Assembly: GCF_035222275.1 (NCBI RefSeq)
Contig: NC_085885.1
Span: 2,108,001-2,172,000 of the forward strand
Direction: 5' to 3'
DNA: 64,000 bases
Source: Podospora bellae-mahoneyi
Lineage: Eukaryota > Ascomycota > Sordariomycetes > Sordariales > Podosporaceae
Part shown: one piece after another, positions 1 through 11,278 of the stretch
Layout: each line of letters opens with the position of its first letter
Numbering within the stretch: position 1 is the first letter of the stretch
Translations under genes and position numbers: made by a program
Notes under the pieces: generated by a model
What the model was told of the DNA's origin: nothing
Databases searched by the model: none
The model's input: only the letters and a program-made list of their open reading frames with translations

Positions 1-1634
1 CGTCGTCGTCTTAATTTATCGTTGGTAATCGCCCTCACCACAAAATAGTTGAACACACAAAAGTAGGTTAACCCGTACTATATTGTGAACTACCTTATGC
101 CTTAAGAGTAAATTAATTGGCACTTAAACGATGTTTTAAGGCCTCTTAACTATCTTTGAAGGCCTATGGACTGTATTTAAAGGCCTATGGACTGTCCTTC
201 AAGGCACGTAAACATACTTTAATATCTCAGCTGTTTTGTGGGCAGGGTGACTGTCAAGACACCCCCAAGCTCCTCGAACAGTTGATTACAAAAACGAATA
301 ACGGAATACAATGCCAAAAAGCAGCATAACCAGAGCGTGCTAGCGAGTATTATCGGTGGTCCAATCGTGGGCGGGGAGGGGGGTTTTTCTATGCCCTCAA
401 GGGGTCTCGGCAGGGAGTCTAGGGTACTACTACAGTGGAATGGAGAAACAAGGTTGATTATAAGCTCCAAGCTATTATTAAATAACAGCAAGATCCCGGA
501 TATAAATTGGTGCTGGAATGTTTCTGGAACGAAGGCTTTGGGTTCAAAACGATGGTTTCGACACGGTGTGTTAGTCTTGAACAGTTCAGGGGTCGAAAAG
601 GGGCAACGGGATGACGAGCTGGGAAGCCTCAGACATTATAAACGAGATATGCTCTTGCGCGGATTTGTGGTGGGCGACTGGTGGGAACATTTATCGCCTC
701 TTTGAAGCTGTGAGAGACTATCACACTATGTGTATTCATCAAAAGAAGAGCCCCAGAGGTACCGCTGCGTGTTCCCTTTCGCTAGGCTACTCAAACCACT
801 GCTACTGACTCGCAATATGATAGTACTTCATAATCATCTGCTCATCTGCATTCTGCCCGGATTCCTCTTCCAACCTTTCTGATACCTCGTCAAGCCTCTC
901 AAGCTACCGAATCTGAGAGGGAACAGTCTTCATCCAAATGCTCTGGAGAAATTTGAGAGATAGTCGAATGAGCGCCGAGAAAAGCTGGAAAGACGGAAGT
1001 ATAAAACCCAATTTACTAAGCGCAGTCTGTTCAAGTATCTGAAAACTGACAAACCTTCCACAAATTGCTGACAGAGATGGTCCTGACTCCGCAAATCGAG
1101 CGTGAACGGTGTGCTGCGGGGCAGCGGTCACGTCCAGAGCTCCACAAACCCCCCGCTGCGGGGAGATTGTGGAGTTCTCCGGTCCGGCGTTGAACAGTGC
1201 GGGGCAATCCAGTTGCGTTGTTCAGACGAACAGCCCCAAGCACAGCATAGAATGCCATGCAGCAGAAGGGTTCCTGCTACTTTGCTTCTCGTTATCCGGA
1301 ATGTGCGTTTCATGGGGGGACACGGGGGGAATCTGGCCAACAAGAGGGGCCGGAAATAGGCTGATTCAAGGCCGATCTCACAAACCGACCCCCCCCTTCG
1401 CCCTACCGTACAAGACGTCAAGAAGCGAAGCTAGGGGTTCCTAGATGACAGCGGCGCTACCTATTAGTGATGCCCGGCGTCGATATTTAAGTCCCGAAGT
1501 CCCATCCCGATCTGACGTGCTCAGGTTACTTTCTCGGGTTATTTGCTGCTCTCCCTCTCAATCTTTTCTGTTTGTGACAATCGTGGTAACCAGAGCTTCT
1601 ACTACTCTACCCAGGAAGAATCAGAACAGCAACA
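1..1634. other. Intergenic region, no gene recognised
   Basis: Apart from the 21-bp repeat near the left edge, nothing recognisable was found. The first 330 bases are AT-rich and the rest is mixed. Open frames here are short, overlap on both strands and lack splice logic or family motifs. The last part (about 1530-1634) is pyrimidine-rich and is probably the promoter and leader of the hydrolase gene at 1635. Confidence 0.5.
117..221. repeat. Degenerate 21-bp tandem repeat, about five units
   Basis: Units start at 117, 138, 159, 180 and 201. Four of them begin AAGGC and the two central ones share AAGGCCTATGGACTGT exactly. The first and last units resemble each other (GGCAC-TAAAC core). The tract lies in AT-rich intergenic DNA and has no coding context. 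Confidence 0.6.
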
Positions 1635-2623
1635 ATGGCTTTTGAGCGTAAGATGCTGCTTTCCCGAGATGCGGGGGAAGCTCCTGAACTGACACATGCA
1701 TCCAGGTCTCGTCAGATTTGTGCCCAAGGGCGACACCAGTAAGGTCCTGGTCGGAGAGCCAGTAGACAGCTCTGTCGATGTCGGTCTCGCTGTCTACAAG
1801 GGAGAGGAGGTTCAGGTCAAGGTTTACAGCGGAAGCTCCGTTCTCGATGCCGGCTCACCAACGGACGAGACCGCCGTCATCGGCCAGATCCTCTCGCCCG
1901 TAACGGCCAACGAGGCCGGCACAATCCGCTGCATCGGGTTGAACGTAAGTTCTTAGTAGCAGCCTGAAGGAGACTCGGGACCATGACTAACAACTTCAAC
2001 AGTACAAGCGCCACGCCGAGGAGGCCAAGATGAGCATCCCCGATATCCCGACCCTCTTCCTGAAGCCCCCTACCTGCCTTGCCGGTCCCTACCCAGAACC
2101 CACCATCATCCCCAAGCACACCATCGCCTCCGACTCGGCCGACTACGAGTCCGAGCTCGCCATCATCCTCGGCAAGGAGGCCAAGAACGTCTCCGAGGCC
2201 GACGCTCTCGACTACGTTCTCGGATACACAGCCTGCAACGACATCTCCTCCCGTGCCTCCCAGTTTGCCCAGACGCAGTGGTGCTACTCCAAGGGTTTCG
2301 ACGGCGCCTGCCCTATCGGCCCCGTGTTGGTCTCCAAGGATGTTATCAAGGATGTCGGCAAGCTCAGACTCAGAGGGTTGAAGAACGGAAAGGCAGTTCA
2401 GGACAGCCCGCTCACTGATCTCATCTTCTCCGTCGAGCAGATCGTCAGCTTTGTGTCACAAGGCACGACTCTGCCCAAGGGCACAGTCATCATCACTGGC
2501 ACCCCTGCTGGTGTGGGCTTTGCTCACAAGCCTCAGGAGCTTCTCCATGACGGTGACGAGTTTATTGTTGAGATTCAGCCACATATCGGCAGCTTGGTGA
2601 ACAAGCTGCAGAACGAGAAATAG
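1635..2623 (+). CDS. Fumarylacetoacetate hydrolase (FAH) family protein, FAHD1-like acylpyruvase/oxaloacetate decarboxylase
   Basis: Three exons are supported: 1635-1647 (13 nt, MAFE plus one base), 1706-1944 and 2003-2623. Both introns are 58 nt with GTAAG donors and CTGAC or CTAAC branch points, and they join in frame to give about 290 residues. The N-terminus MAFERLVRFVPKG is the usual start of fungal FAHD1-type proteins. The C-terminal two thirds form the FAH fold: the metal-binding acidic pair is seen in DYESELAIILGKEA and the third acidic ligand in YTACNDISSRASQ. GTIIITGTPAGVG-like sequence near the end (here VIITGTPAGVGFA) is a family hallmark. Known FAHD1 enzymes cleave acylpyruvates or decarboxylate oxaloacetate, often in mitochondria; the substrate here is inferred. 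No clear targeting peptide is visible. Confidence 0.92.
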
Positions 2624-2850
2624 AATGGTTAGGGAATGGGAGGGGTTAGACTTTGAAGAGGTGGTGGTGTGCCGCACTCGGAAAAAGCGAGGATGGTTAT
2701 AGATAGAGTTGACAGCATTACTTATTACCAACCCAAAAAAAGGAAATTTTCAACATCAGAATGCAAATTAGCTACCATGGAATAAACTTCGGGATAGAAG
2801 CAGAATTTGTTTACAGAAAGGGCGGCTTCTGATATCACAAAGTCAAAACA

Positions 2851-2857
2851 TATATAA
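2851..2857 (+). promoter_or_regulatory. TATA-like box upstream of the coiled-coil ORF
   Basis: TATATAA followed by a T/C-rich stretch and short pyrimidine blocks (2865-2910) looks like a fungal core promoter facing right. It would serve whatever gene covers 3021-3706. Confidence 0.4.
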
Positions 2858-3100
2858 GTTTCTTTTTTAAAGAGCATCCTTCTTCTTGACATCTCTTTCA
2901 CTCTTCCAGACTCGACTTCCAAATCCCGCAATTAAAAACCCTTTTTCCAAACCATCCATCCATCTATTTATCCTACCATCACACTCACTCTTTTTTCTCT
3001 TTCCAACACTAATAACCATTATGACCTTCAAACACACACCCGCTCCCGGCCGCCGCCCTCCCTTCTCGTTCGCCTATCACGAACAAAAATTCTCCAAGTA

Positions 3101-3706
3101 TTGCCTGCTCGCAGTGGAAGAACACCGCCACCAAGCCAAAAACACCCCCGTCGTCGACTGCTCACGGAGAAGAAAACACGGGCACTCAAGCTGGAAAAAC
3201 AGCAGCCTCGAGGTGGGAATAGAGCGTCAAAAAAATTTGAAAAGAGGGCTGAAAGGGATGATAAAGAGAGGGAGGGGGTTAGGATTGTTGAGGAGATTGC
3301 CAGGGCGAGAATGAAGAGGGTGAGGTTGGAGGATGAGGTTACCACCATAATGATGGAGAGGGAGGTTAGGAGGGTCAAGTTGGACGAGGACATTACTAAG
3401 ATGAGGATGGAGAGGGTCAAGTTGGAGGGGGAGGTTCTCGCCCGGGGGAGGGATAATAAAGGTGTGGAGGGGGTTAGGTTGGAAAGGGAGGCTGGTAAGA
3501 TTATGATGGAGGCGCGGGTTTTGGCCCAGGAGAATGTTGATAGAGTTGCCGAGGGGCAGAGGTTGATGGAGGAGGTTGCCAGAGTCCGGGTGGAAAAGGA
3601 GATCCTGGAGATGGTGAGGCAGGAGCATGGTTTGAGGTGCGAGAAGATGGTGAGGCTGCGGCAAGAGGAGATGATGGGGGGTTGGGGGGTAGGGGGTAGG
3701 AGGTGA
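3101..3706 (+). CDS. Uncertain coiled-coil ORF, 5' end unresolved
   Basis: The open frame is Glu/Arg/Lys/Val/Met-rich with a strong helical periodicity. A motif of the form RV(R/K)LE-E-V recurs about four times between 3318 and 3500. The first ATG in this frame is only at 3311, giving about 132 residues. Another ATG at 3021, well placed behind the TATA box, opens a different frame (MTFKHTPAPGRRPP). An intron joining the two would have to be shorter than is normal here, so the gene model is unresolved. The ORF ends in a Gly-rich tail. It may be a lineage-specific coiled-coil protein, or it may be non-coding purine-rich DNA that happens to lack stops. Confidence 0.35.
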   Translation: MPARSGRTPPPSQKHPRRRLLTEKKTRALKLEKQQPRGGNRASKKFEKRAERDDKEREGVRIVEEIARARMKRVRLEDEVTTIMMEREVRRVKLDEDITKMRMERVKLEGEVLARGRDNKGVEGVRLEREAGKIMMEARVLAQENVDRVAEGQRLMEEVARVRVEKEILEMVRQEHGLRCEKMVRLRQEEMMGGWGVGGRR

Positions 3707-3792
3707 GATCCCATGGTTATTTTCGTCTCATATAAGCTCTTGCTTGTACTCTCTATCAGTCTATAACCTTGATAGCATCCAATCAAGCAAAT

Positions 3793-4257
3793 CTACTCAA
3801 GCAAACCAGGCAAATTCTCCTCGATGTACTCCACCACCGCGTCAGGCCCCTTGTCCACCTGCAACCCCTGAGGCAGGGAGAAAGTCTTGAGGTCTGGGAC
3901 GATTTCTTTGGCGATGGCGACGATCTCGGCTGCTTGCTCGGGGGTCCACATGGAGGCAGTGAACTACTTCCTGTTAGACTTATGGTTTGGAGAGTAAGGC
4001 TGAAGGGGCATACCAGGACGTTGGGCTGAGCTGCCTCGACAGTTTCTTTTACTTTGTCAATGCCTATTATGTATGTTAGCTCGGGTACTGTAAAGTTCAT
4101 AAGGGGGTATAAAGGGGTGCTTACTCTCTGCATTGCCAGCGTGGATGATGGTGTACTTGTCCTTGACATCCTCCACAACCCGGCCGATGAGCCGATAGGC
4201 GCGCTCGGGGGCCGTGTTGACGGTGACGAGCTTGAAGGGGCCGAGTGGTTGAGACAT
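3793..4257 (-). CDS. Conserved-looking small alpha/beta protein of unknown function (117 aa)
   Basis: Three exons close in frame: 4257 to about 4122 (MSQPLGPFKLVTVNTAPER...), a middle exon encoding IDKVKETVEAAQPNVL, and a last exon beginning FTASMWTPEQAAEI and ending at TAG 3793-3795. Both introns have GTAAGC/GTATGC donors and a TAG acceptor. The protein reads as an alternating strand-helix pattern: strand KLVTVNT, helix, strand YTIIHAG, helix, strand NVLFTAS, helix, strand LKTFSLP, helix ending NLPGLLE. This suggests a small Rossmann-like, flavodoxin-like or B12-binding-like three-layer fold, which is inference. I recognise the sequence style from fungal hypothetical proteins but cannot name a function. 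No signal peptide or membrane segment is seen. Confidence 0.75.
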
Positions 4258-7200
4258 TGTGTTTGTTGTATCTGGACAAGACTCGGTATGTTTGCTTGGT
4301 TAAAGGGGTTGATGTGTTACACAGTCAAGAGCGATAGACAAGAACGAGTGGGTGAGACTACATCCCCGTCAACGGGAAAAGATATGCCGTCATTTCGCGG
4401 GCGAAATGGAACAATACAAACCCCTATTACTACCTGATTCGAGACTAGCAGCCATTTATTTGTCCATAGAAGAGGAGGCATTGCTGTGATGGTGTAACCT
4501 TGCACCATATGCTCTTGGCAACTTGAGGAGTTCAGTCTAGGTCCAAAGATGGGTGATAGTTGTCCCGTAAGCAACGCTGAAGCTGTCAAAAGAAAACCCC
4601 GCTGGAGTGGGCGAGTTTAAACCCGAGAACCGAGCGGTTGGAAAGCGCGGAGTCCAAATGTATTAGCCGGCGTGGTATGGGGGTTCGGGTTAGGGTCTGT
4701 AGCGTCTTTTGCGGAGGTCTATCTGGCGTAGCTACGTTCATGAAGTTTGGCTATCGGGCTGCTCATGGTGATATGTACCATAACCTTTTTCTCAGGAGGA
4801 GAAATGAAGCCGAAGCAATCCTTGGAGAAGTCAAGCTTCTGTAGGGGCTGATGGTTGACGCCGGAGTCTGTGCGTCTGGAACCAGGCATATCCCCAACCC
4901 TATTATAGTCAAGTACAAGACCATTTGTTCAAGGAAATGACGACACTCAAATCTTTCAATCTTGTTCTCAACAAACTTCTTGACATCTCATGGGTTTATT
5001 CAGCTCGGCCCTAACATACTGCCCCTTTTTGCGACCACAACTCTCGCTATGAGATTGGCTGGACACCTCGCACGGCTTCCACTCCCGTCTTTCCACCAAC
5101 GGTGTCAGCCCGCATATCGCGTCCATCCCCTCGGGTCTAGATCATCCAGTCAGCTTCACGAGAGAAGGCCGCAGAGCTGGAACAAGACTTCTGCCACGCA
5201 CGTGGGTGGAGTCCCTTGCATTTTTGTCTCCCACTAATCCTTTGATGTTCAAGCACGATGCTTGCGACATCGGATTGCAGCTGGCTGTTGGACGTTGGGG
5301 GCTCACGATGGTGCAAGCGCTGACGGTGTGCATCTTGTCACCCAAACAATTCGAAGCGAGCCGAGGCCAAGTGGGCTTCTTGACTATGGCTAGAGCACCC
5401 TATTCGTTCGGCAATGAACTAGGAAGGTATCACGAAAAGCGTCGGTGTGCTATCCATCCCATCCTGATATGCCTGACCGAGCTAGGTTTCACCTGCCATA
5501 CATAAGAGAAAAACTATGAACTAACTGAAATGACATAGCCAACTTGGTAATAAGCACCACGAGAATTTCCTGATGTCGAATAAAGACGTGCTCGTCCGCA
5601 GCCACTCATGAGCATCAGCCTTATCTCCGGCACATGTCTGGACCCCCACGAATGATCCAGATTTGGCACACCCTATTTCGACTACTATGGAAGGCATCCG
5701 AGTGAGCACCCGTTGCCCGCTCCGAGTTGGGAAGGCGGCCGAAGAGGTTATCGTGACCTTCAGCCGTCACTTGGTGACTTGCGGGATTTCATTCTCGCTC
5801 TCACAGCATTTACCAAAGGTCCGCAAGGGCAGCGGCTACCGACATCGGTCCGCCAATAAACATATGCAGTTCAACCTACGGGATTGGGTCTTGCAAGAAG
5901 GCCGACGGTGCTCCCGCTTCCGATGGACTCGGGCATGCGGATAGCTAGGTTGGGCACGCCCGGCCAACGACATCAGCTAGAAGGCCAGTGGATCACCAAC
6001 ATCACAAGGGCCGTAAGGTTAACTAGGCTCGCGTGGCACTTGGACTTTCGTACGACTATGACGTCTCTGATTGGATCCAACGGCATCCTTCTGGAAGTTT
6101 TCTACTGCTGGACAGGTTGAACACCCCCGACTGACCCTTTATGACTTGCCGATATGCTGTGTTACCCAACCTCGCCAGCAAAAGTTCATGTCATCGACAG
6201 CAAGTCTTGAAGAATCAGCTGCTCGTTTGCCGAGATGCGTACAGTTTCCAATGATATGACTGATATCTGGAAGATGTGCGTTGCAGAGAGGGGTTTGGCG
6301 AGACCAATGGAGCCGCGGCCAAAGTGGGTAATCCGCCAGGATGGAATATCACGGAGCGCTCTATCCTGACCAAAAAGAATGAGGGCAGGTGACCGAGTTT
6401 CATCAATCACGATCGGGCGGATCCGGTCAAGAAGCGACTCTGAAGCGGGGACAGAGATGGAAAATTGATAGTAGCGATGGTAAGGTAGGTTCTCCCCCCA
6501 CGCTCGGCGATATTGGCATCCCATATGTATGCCAATGGATACCGCGGGTGAAACCCAAAGTTGGGCCTTCCAACTTTTCCCTTTTACGGAGCTCAACTGA
6601 GGCTATCGTGAACTGGCTGCGGCACATGCATTGTGTAGCACTTGTCCCCAGCCCGTGCCGCCACCACCGCTGCTCAAGCGTTCAGGGCGTTGACAGGTTC
6701 CCGACAGAGGGGCCGAGTAGCTGCCGTGCAGGTCTTCAAAGACGACACCGAGCCAATGGAGGACGGCAGTACAAGGCAGGCGCCAAAGCGCCGTGTCGGA
6801 TGCCGGTGGTGTTGAAGGTCTCTCGGACTGTGCAACATGAAGATTGGGCTGGGTTGGCCATTGAGGTCGCTTGGCGGACAGGCTCTCATTGGTGCCCTAT
6901 TCCCAGCAAGCTCGCCAGGGCATGGAACAGACGTCACCTAACACAAGCCCTGATCACCCCGCAGTCGCACCCGGAGGACGGGATTGCGGACATGTCCTTT
7001 TGATGGAACCGTGATGGCATGATACCCCAGGACACAAGTCCCGCAGGTGTCAGCCGGATTGCCGCTGATCGGGATGCCCTCTCGAGGACAAGAGGGGACC
7101 TGTTGTTGAAGAGCGGTGTGCTATGTGCTCTTTTGGACTGGTGGACGCCTTCCAGCGGCTGATGGCAGCATTGCGCGGCTGCTGACGGGCGTTGAAGACA

Positions 7201-8250
7201 TTGCCCGGGGCTGTGTCCGTTCTCTTACTCACTGCCCATACGGATATGTAAGGTAAGGTCAGCAAGCAGCTGCAAGACGGATCAGCACATGCACCAGAAG
7301 GAATACTCCAACTTCGTGATCCAGCGGCGTGCCTCTACACAAAGCGTCGTTGATATGTACCATCAGCCTCACGTTCTGTGTTGTGTGCAGCAGGGTCCTG
7401 AGTCCTGACCAAGTGATCTCATGGCTTGCTGAAGAAAAAGCTGGGTGTCATCGCCCATTGGGTGTTTTCAGTCTACCTCGGGTGTGACAGGAACATGGTA
7501 CGGCAACGATGCTGAGAGGTCAATTGGACGGATATCTCGGTGGGACTGGAATGGAGTGGTGGACTTGGAAAAAAACCCAAATCAAAAAAAATGAGAGCCC
7601 AATTTGTTTTCCCAAGGTTTGGAATGCCTCGTGACCCTTTCTAATCATGCCACACCGCCGCATTATCCGCTGCATCTCTTTTTTTCTTTCTCTTGTCCCC
7701 TGTGGTCGCCTTGTTGCTGCTCGACGACGCCTTCGGGTCACTTCTTTGGGTCTTTTCTTGGCTCTCTTTTCGAAGCGCCCCAGGAGAAGGAAGGTAGTCT
7801 TGGGAGGCGGCTCACAGAGTCCCCAGACTTTTTTTTTCTTTCTCTTTCCGTTGATGCAAGCCAAATCATTTTCGCATACTGTGTCGAGAGAGGAGTAATA
7901 GTGCCTGGTGACATCAAAAGTACCCGAGTGGGTTTCTTGGGTTGTATAGGAACAAAGAGTAGATAGCCATGCAATTGCAGGTATCTCTCATGTCTTGCTG
8001 CAAAGCCTGTGCCCAGCTTGGGTTGATGGATGCCGTTTGTCGAGGGGGGTTCTCTTTTATGCTTTTTTTTTTGGTAGTTTCCCCAAACTACCCCCCACCT
8101 TGTAGTGTGTGTGCGTGCCTGTGCGCTGCTGCCGGAGTGACTGTGCCCCCCCTTTTTTTTCCTTTTTTTTCTGCATTTCCTTATTTGGGAGGGGAGGGAC
8201 TGGGATCTTTAAACCTGGCTCTTGTGCTTGAGGAATTAGGGATTGGAAGA
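4258..8250. other. Gene-poor region of about 4 kb
   Basis: No ORF here has a recognisable domain, good codon pattern or splice structure. Base composition is mixed, not the extreme AT richness of RIP-mutated repeats. Open frames such as the one at 6389-7003 are Arg/Ser/His-rich and look like chance frames. From about 8050 to 8170 there are long T and C runs (pyrimidine tracts) that probably belong to the promoter of the microprotein gene downstream. Confidence 0.5.
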
Positions 8251-8257
8251 TATAAAG
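8251..8257 (+). promoter_or_regulatory. TATA box of the microprotein gene
   Basis: TATAAAG stands about 314 bases before the ATG at 8565. It is followed by a C/T-rich segment (8265-8285) where fungal transcripts often start, and preceded by pyrimidine tracts. Confidence 0.55.
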
Positions 8258-8564
8258 GGTAGACACCTCCCACACTTTCCCTTTGGCCTTTGGGCAGAAG
8301 CATCATCATCTCTTCAAGCCTTTACCGAACGTTGTCATTGTCAACTCTTTCAAAGCTGCTATTAAGCTATACCTACACCATCCACCTACCTATTTCACCA
8401 GCCATAGCACTCAGCTGTTGACTCACCACTTACACACACTTGTGTCCACCTCTACACACACACATACCTACCACACCATACCACACAACAGCAACCACAA
8501 CAGCAACCACCACCACCACAACCACCACCACCTCCACCACCACCACAACAACACAACATCAAAA

Positions 8565-8690
8565 ATGGCCGCTGTCGAATACCAAGAACTCGTCAACAAC
8601 TGCTGCTCCTTCTGCTGCAAGGCCATCGACTTTGGCACCCACGACTACTGCCCGGCCAGCGAGCACCCTTACAAGGGGTGCCCTTATTGA
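8565..8690 (+). CDS. Cysteine-rich 41-residue microprotein, function unknown
   Basis: An intact 42-codon frame encodes a peptide with six cysteines at positions 13, 14, 17, 18, 29 and 39, arranged as CC-x2-CC followed by two single cysteines, with histidines at 26 and 34. The ATG context (ATCAAAAATGG) is good. The leader from about 8290 to 8560 is CA/ACC-rich, has few G residues and should be unstructured, as in highly translated fungal messages; a TATA box lies upstream. There is no signal peptide, so the product is probably cytosolic. The CC-x2-CC pattern with extra Cys/His could bind metal, or mark a palmitoylated or membrane-tethered Cys-rich peptide; both are inferences. I know no family name for it. 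Codons are strongly C-ending, unlike the surrounding non-coding DNA. Confidence 0.6.
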   Translation: MAAVEYQELVNNCCSFCCKAIDFGTHDYCPASEHPYKGCPY

Positions 8691-11278
8691 AAGAGCAGAG
8701 GGCACAATGCAGATCCATTGTATACAAAGCCCCGCCCGATTGGGATGGCTGCAGTGAAGCGAGACAGCATATGCACACCCTTCCTCCTTCGGCACGCTTG
8801 GCTCAGGAACAGGGGGGGGTTGACGGCATCTACCGTTCCCCCCTCGGAGTTGGGAGTTGAGGTTGTCTCGGTGAATTGGTGATCCCCATATTTTTCATCG
8901 GGGAGATAATTCTCGGATCGACAATGGAGAGAGCAGGGGAGAGGAGGGGAGGATGTCACTCGCAATGGATGCAAGGCCGAGGGCATCAGTTTCATGATTC
9001 CCTTTCGGTGGAGAGGCACTGTTGATGAGACATGGGGCGGATCAATCCCTTTTTGCACTTTCGTTTTTTGGGACCACAGACATGGATGAGAAGGAAACAA
9101 GTGATTTTATGGTGTATAGGGGGCATGGGATATGGAGTCACTCTCTGGGACTGTTGTGGGCGTGTGGGCATTTTGTTTTTCTTTTTTGGCAGATACCCCC
9201 TTGATAGCCAGTTTTTTCTTCAATCCTGTAACAACTCTGTTGTATTCTATTTTTTGCAACTTTTAGTGTGGATAACTAGCTTATGATACCATCTTTGCAA
9301 ACACATCCGAACGTTCTACCCGCTCAATGGTCATGCACGCATACCTGCAACCGACTGCTTCCGTCCAGAAAATAGATATCTTCACCCTACCTACCCTTGG
9401 CGGACCATCGTGAAGACAACAGTAGCAAAAGCAACCGTGCGCAAGTGACCCTGCCTGCCTACCCTGCCTGCTCGGTTGCTTGCCGCCCGGCGCTTGCCCG
9501 CCCACTGCCACGGCGATGCATGAAATGTTTATGTAGGACGCCACGGCTAGGGGAGTGTTTTGTTCGGTGTTCTCTTTTGGGTTGTGTATACATGATATTA
9601 GCCTAGTTGAAGAATGCCTTAGGTGGTAGCTGGCCCGGCCTGGCAATATGCAGCCCATCATGGGACGCACGAGACAGGAAAATAGAGTGATGATGCTCTC
9701 GAGCGGCCGCCTCGGTTGGGGTTTGTGAGGGGCGGAATGAAATCCTATTTCACTTGATATTGAGAGGGGAGACTGACGTGGCTACCTATCGTGAACCCCT
9801 GATCTACAACTAACTGGGGGGAAAGCTGGACTGTGCGTTACCAGCTGTTTCCCGCTACCTACCGTTGAATGTAACCTGAAGAAACAGGTCAAGGCACAAC
9901 AACCCCCGCCTTGAGCACAACCTCCGCTTTGAGCACAACCTCCGCTTTATACTACGCTGTGGTTTGTTAGACGATGATACGATGATTCAATGTTTGACTG
10001 TTAGAGGTTGTTATGCAGGTGAGTGGAATGGGGTATACGATTGTTGTGTTATATATATATCTTACTCCACCTCAGACAAAATGAAAATGTGATTGCGAAT
10101 TTATTGCTGGGGAGATGAGGATGGTGGATGATATTCCGTCAATAACTGATCACCAGTTATCGTGAAACTGTGAAAGAAAGGCGGGGGATCAACCATCCAT
10201 CCATTTCCATCTCATCCGGAGTCCGAGCTGGTTCAACTCCCGCAACCAGAATATCTCCAGCCATGGTCTATGGCTCGAGTTTATGTGAGCCAGACTTATA
10301 TCATCTTTGGGTTTGGGATGGATCACGTAGTACAAGAAGCTCTAGTACTGCCAACAAGGCTGTATGTCAGAGCAGGTAATAAGCTGACTATTATCAATCT
10401 CCAACAACAACATACATTTCGTGGCCATCAAGGATCATGAACCCTAACTTCCAACAACCCCCCCCTCCCCCCTTCCTCCCAGGGTCAAGAGTACGAAAGC
10501 ACTACACCCCATCCAGCATAGACCAACTAACTTCCTCCTCAAATCCCTACATCCCAACAACCGGGAAACATCTCGCAAGCTATCCCTCCACTCGATTTAG
10601 CTCGAAATATCAAATCATATCCCGCTTCCACCTCCATCATAAGCCTCGAAAACCAAGAAAAAAAGCAACCTCTACTCAGCAGTGATCTTCTATTCCCCCC
10701 CCCCTAAAGGGCTTACAACAACCCGGAGAAGCAAACCTCTAAGCTCACGACGATGCACTTATGCACGTAACCCACACCGAAAAGACTCCAAAAAAGCAAC
10801 GAGCATCGTATCAACTCCCGATCCCCGTGTAGTGTACCCCCCGGTCTGCAAGGGCTAGGCTGCCGGGGCTGCAGTTTGCCTGCCGCTGACCAGGCACTCT
10901 CAAAAAGTCGAAACAGCAGGTAGCAACCACCACCACGACCTGCCTTAAACCCAAATAACAGACCGGTGTGGGTAAATCCCAGCTGCGCAACAATATCTCA
11001 GCCTGCGTAAGATCTATTCCTGAAAAAAGCACAATATACCCCCAATAAAGATACACTAGCAAAGCAGGGCAATAAACAGGCTAGTAATCAATAAGGCAAC
11101 TCACAAGAAATCCTGCCCCCCCCTAGCATGACGCAAATGTGGTCTGATATTCCTTGCTTTCTTCTCAAAAATTCCAATCAATTCCCACATGCCAATGTCA
11201 ATAATCCCATAGCTTGAATCCCAAAACCCATCATCATCCACTCCCCCCTTTCATTACCATTATACTCCAACGAAAAAA
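8691..11278. other. Intergenic region, no gene recognised
   Basis: The first few hundred bases are probably the 3' UTR of the microprotein gene. A proline/serine-rich frame starts at 10437 with an ATG but lacks any family features. The stretch just before 11279 is the 3' flank of EXO70. No RNA gene could be supported. Confidence 0.5.

Noticed and set aside
6389-7003. 204-codon open frame in the 4-8 kb desert
   Set aside because: Arg/His/Ser-rich nondescript sequence without splice context or family motifs.
10225-10245. GGTTCAACTCC resembling a tRNA B box
   Set aside because: No matching A box or cloverleaf stems were found in the 80 bases around it.
10437-10685. Proline/serine-rich 82-codon frame with ATG
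   Set aside because: Low-complexity C-rich DNA readily gives such frames; no promoter-like context or conservation clue.
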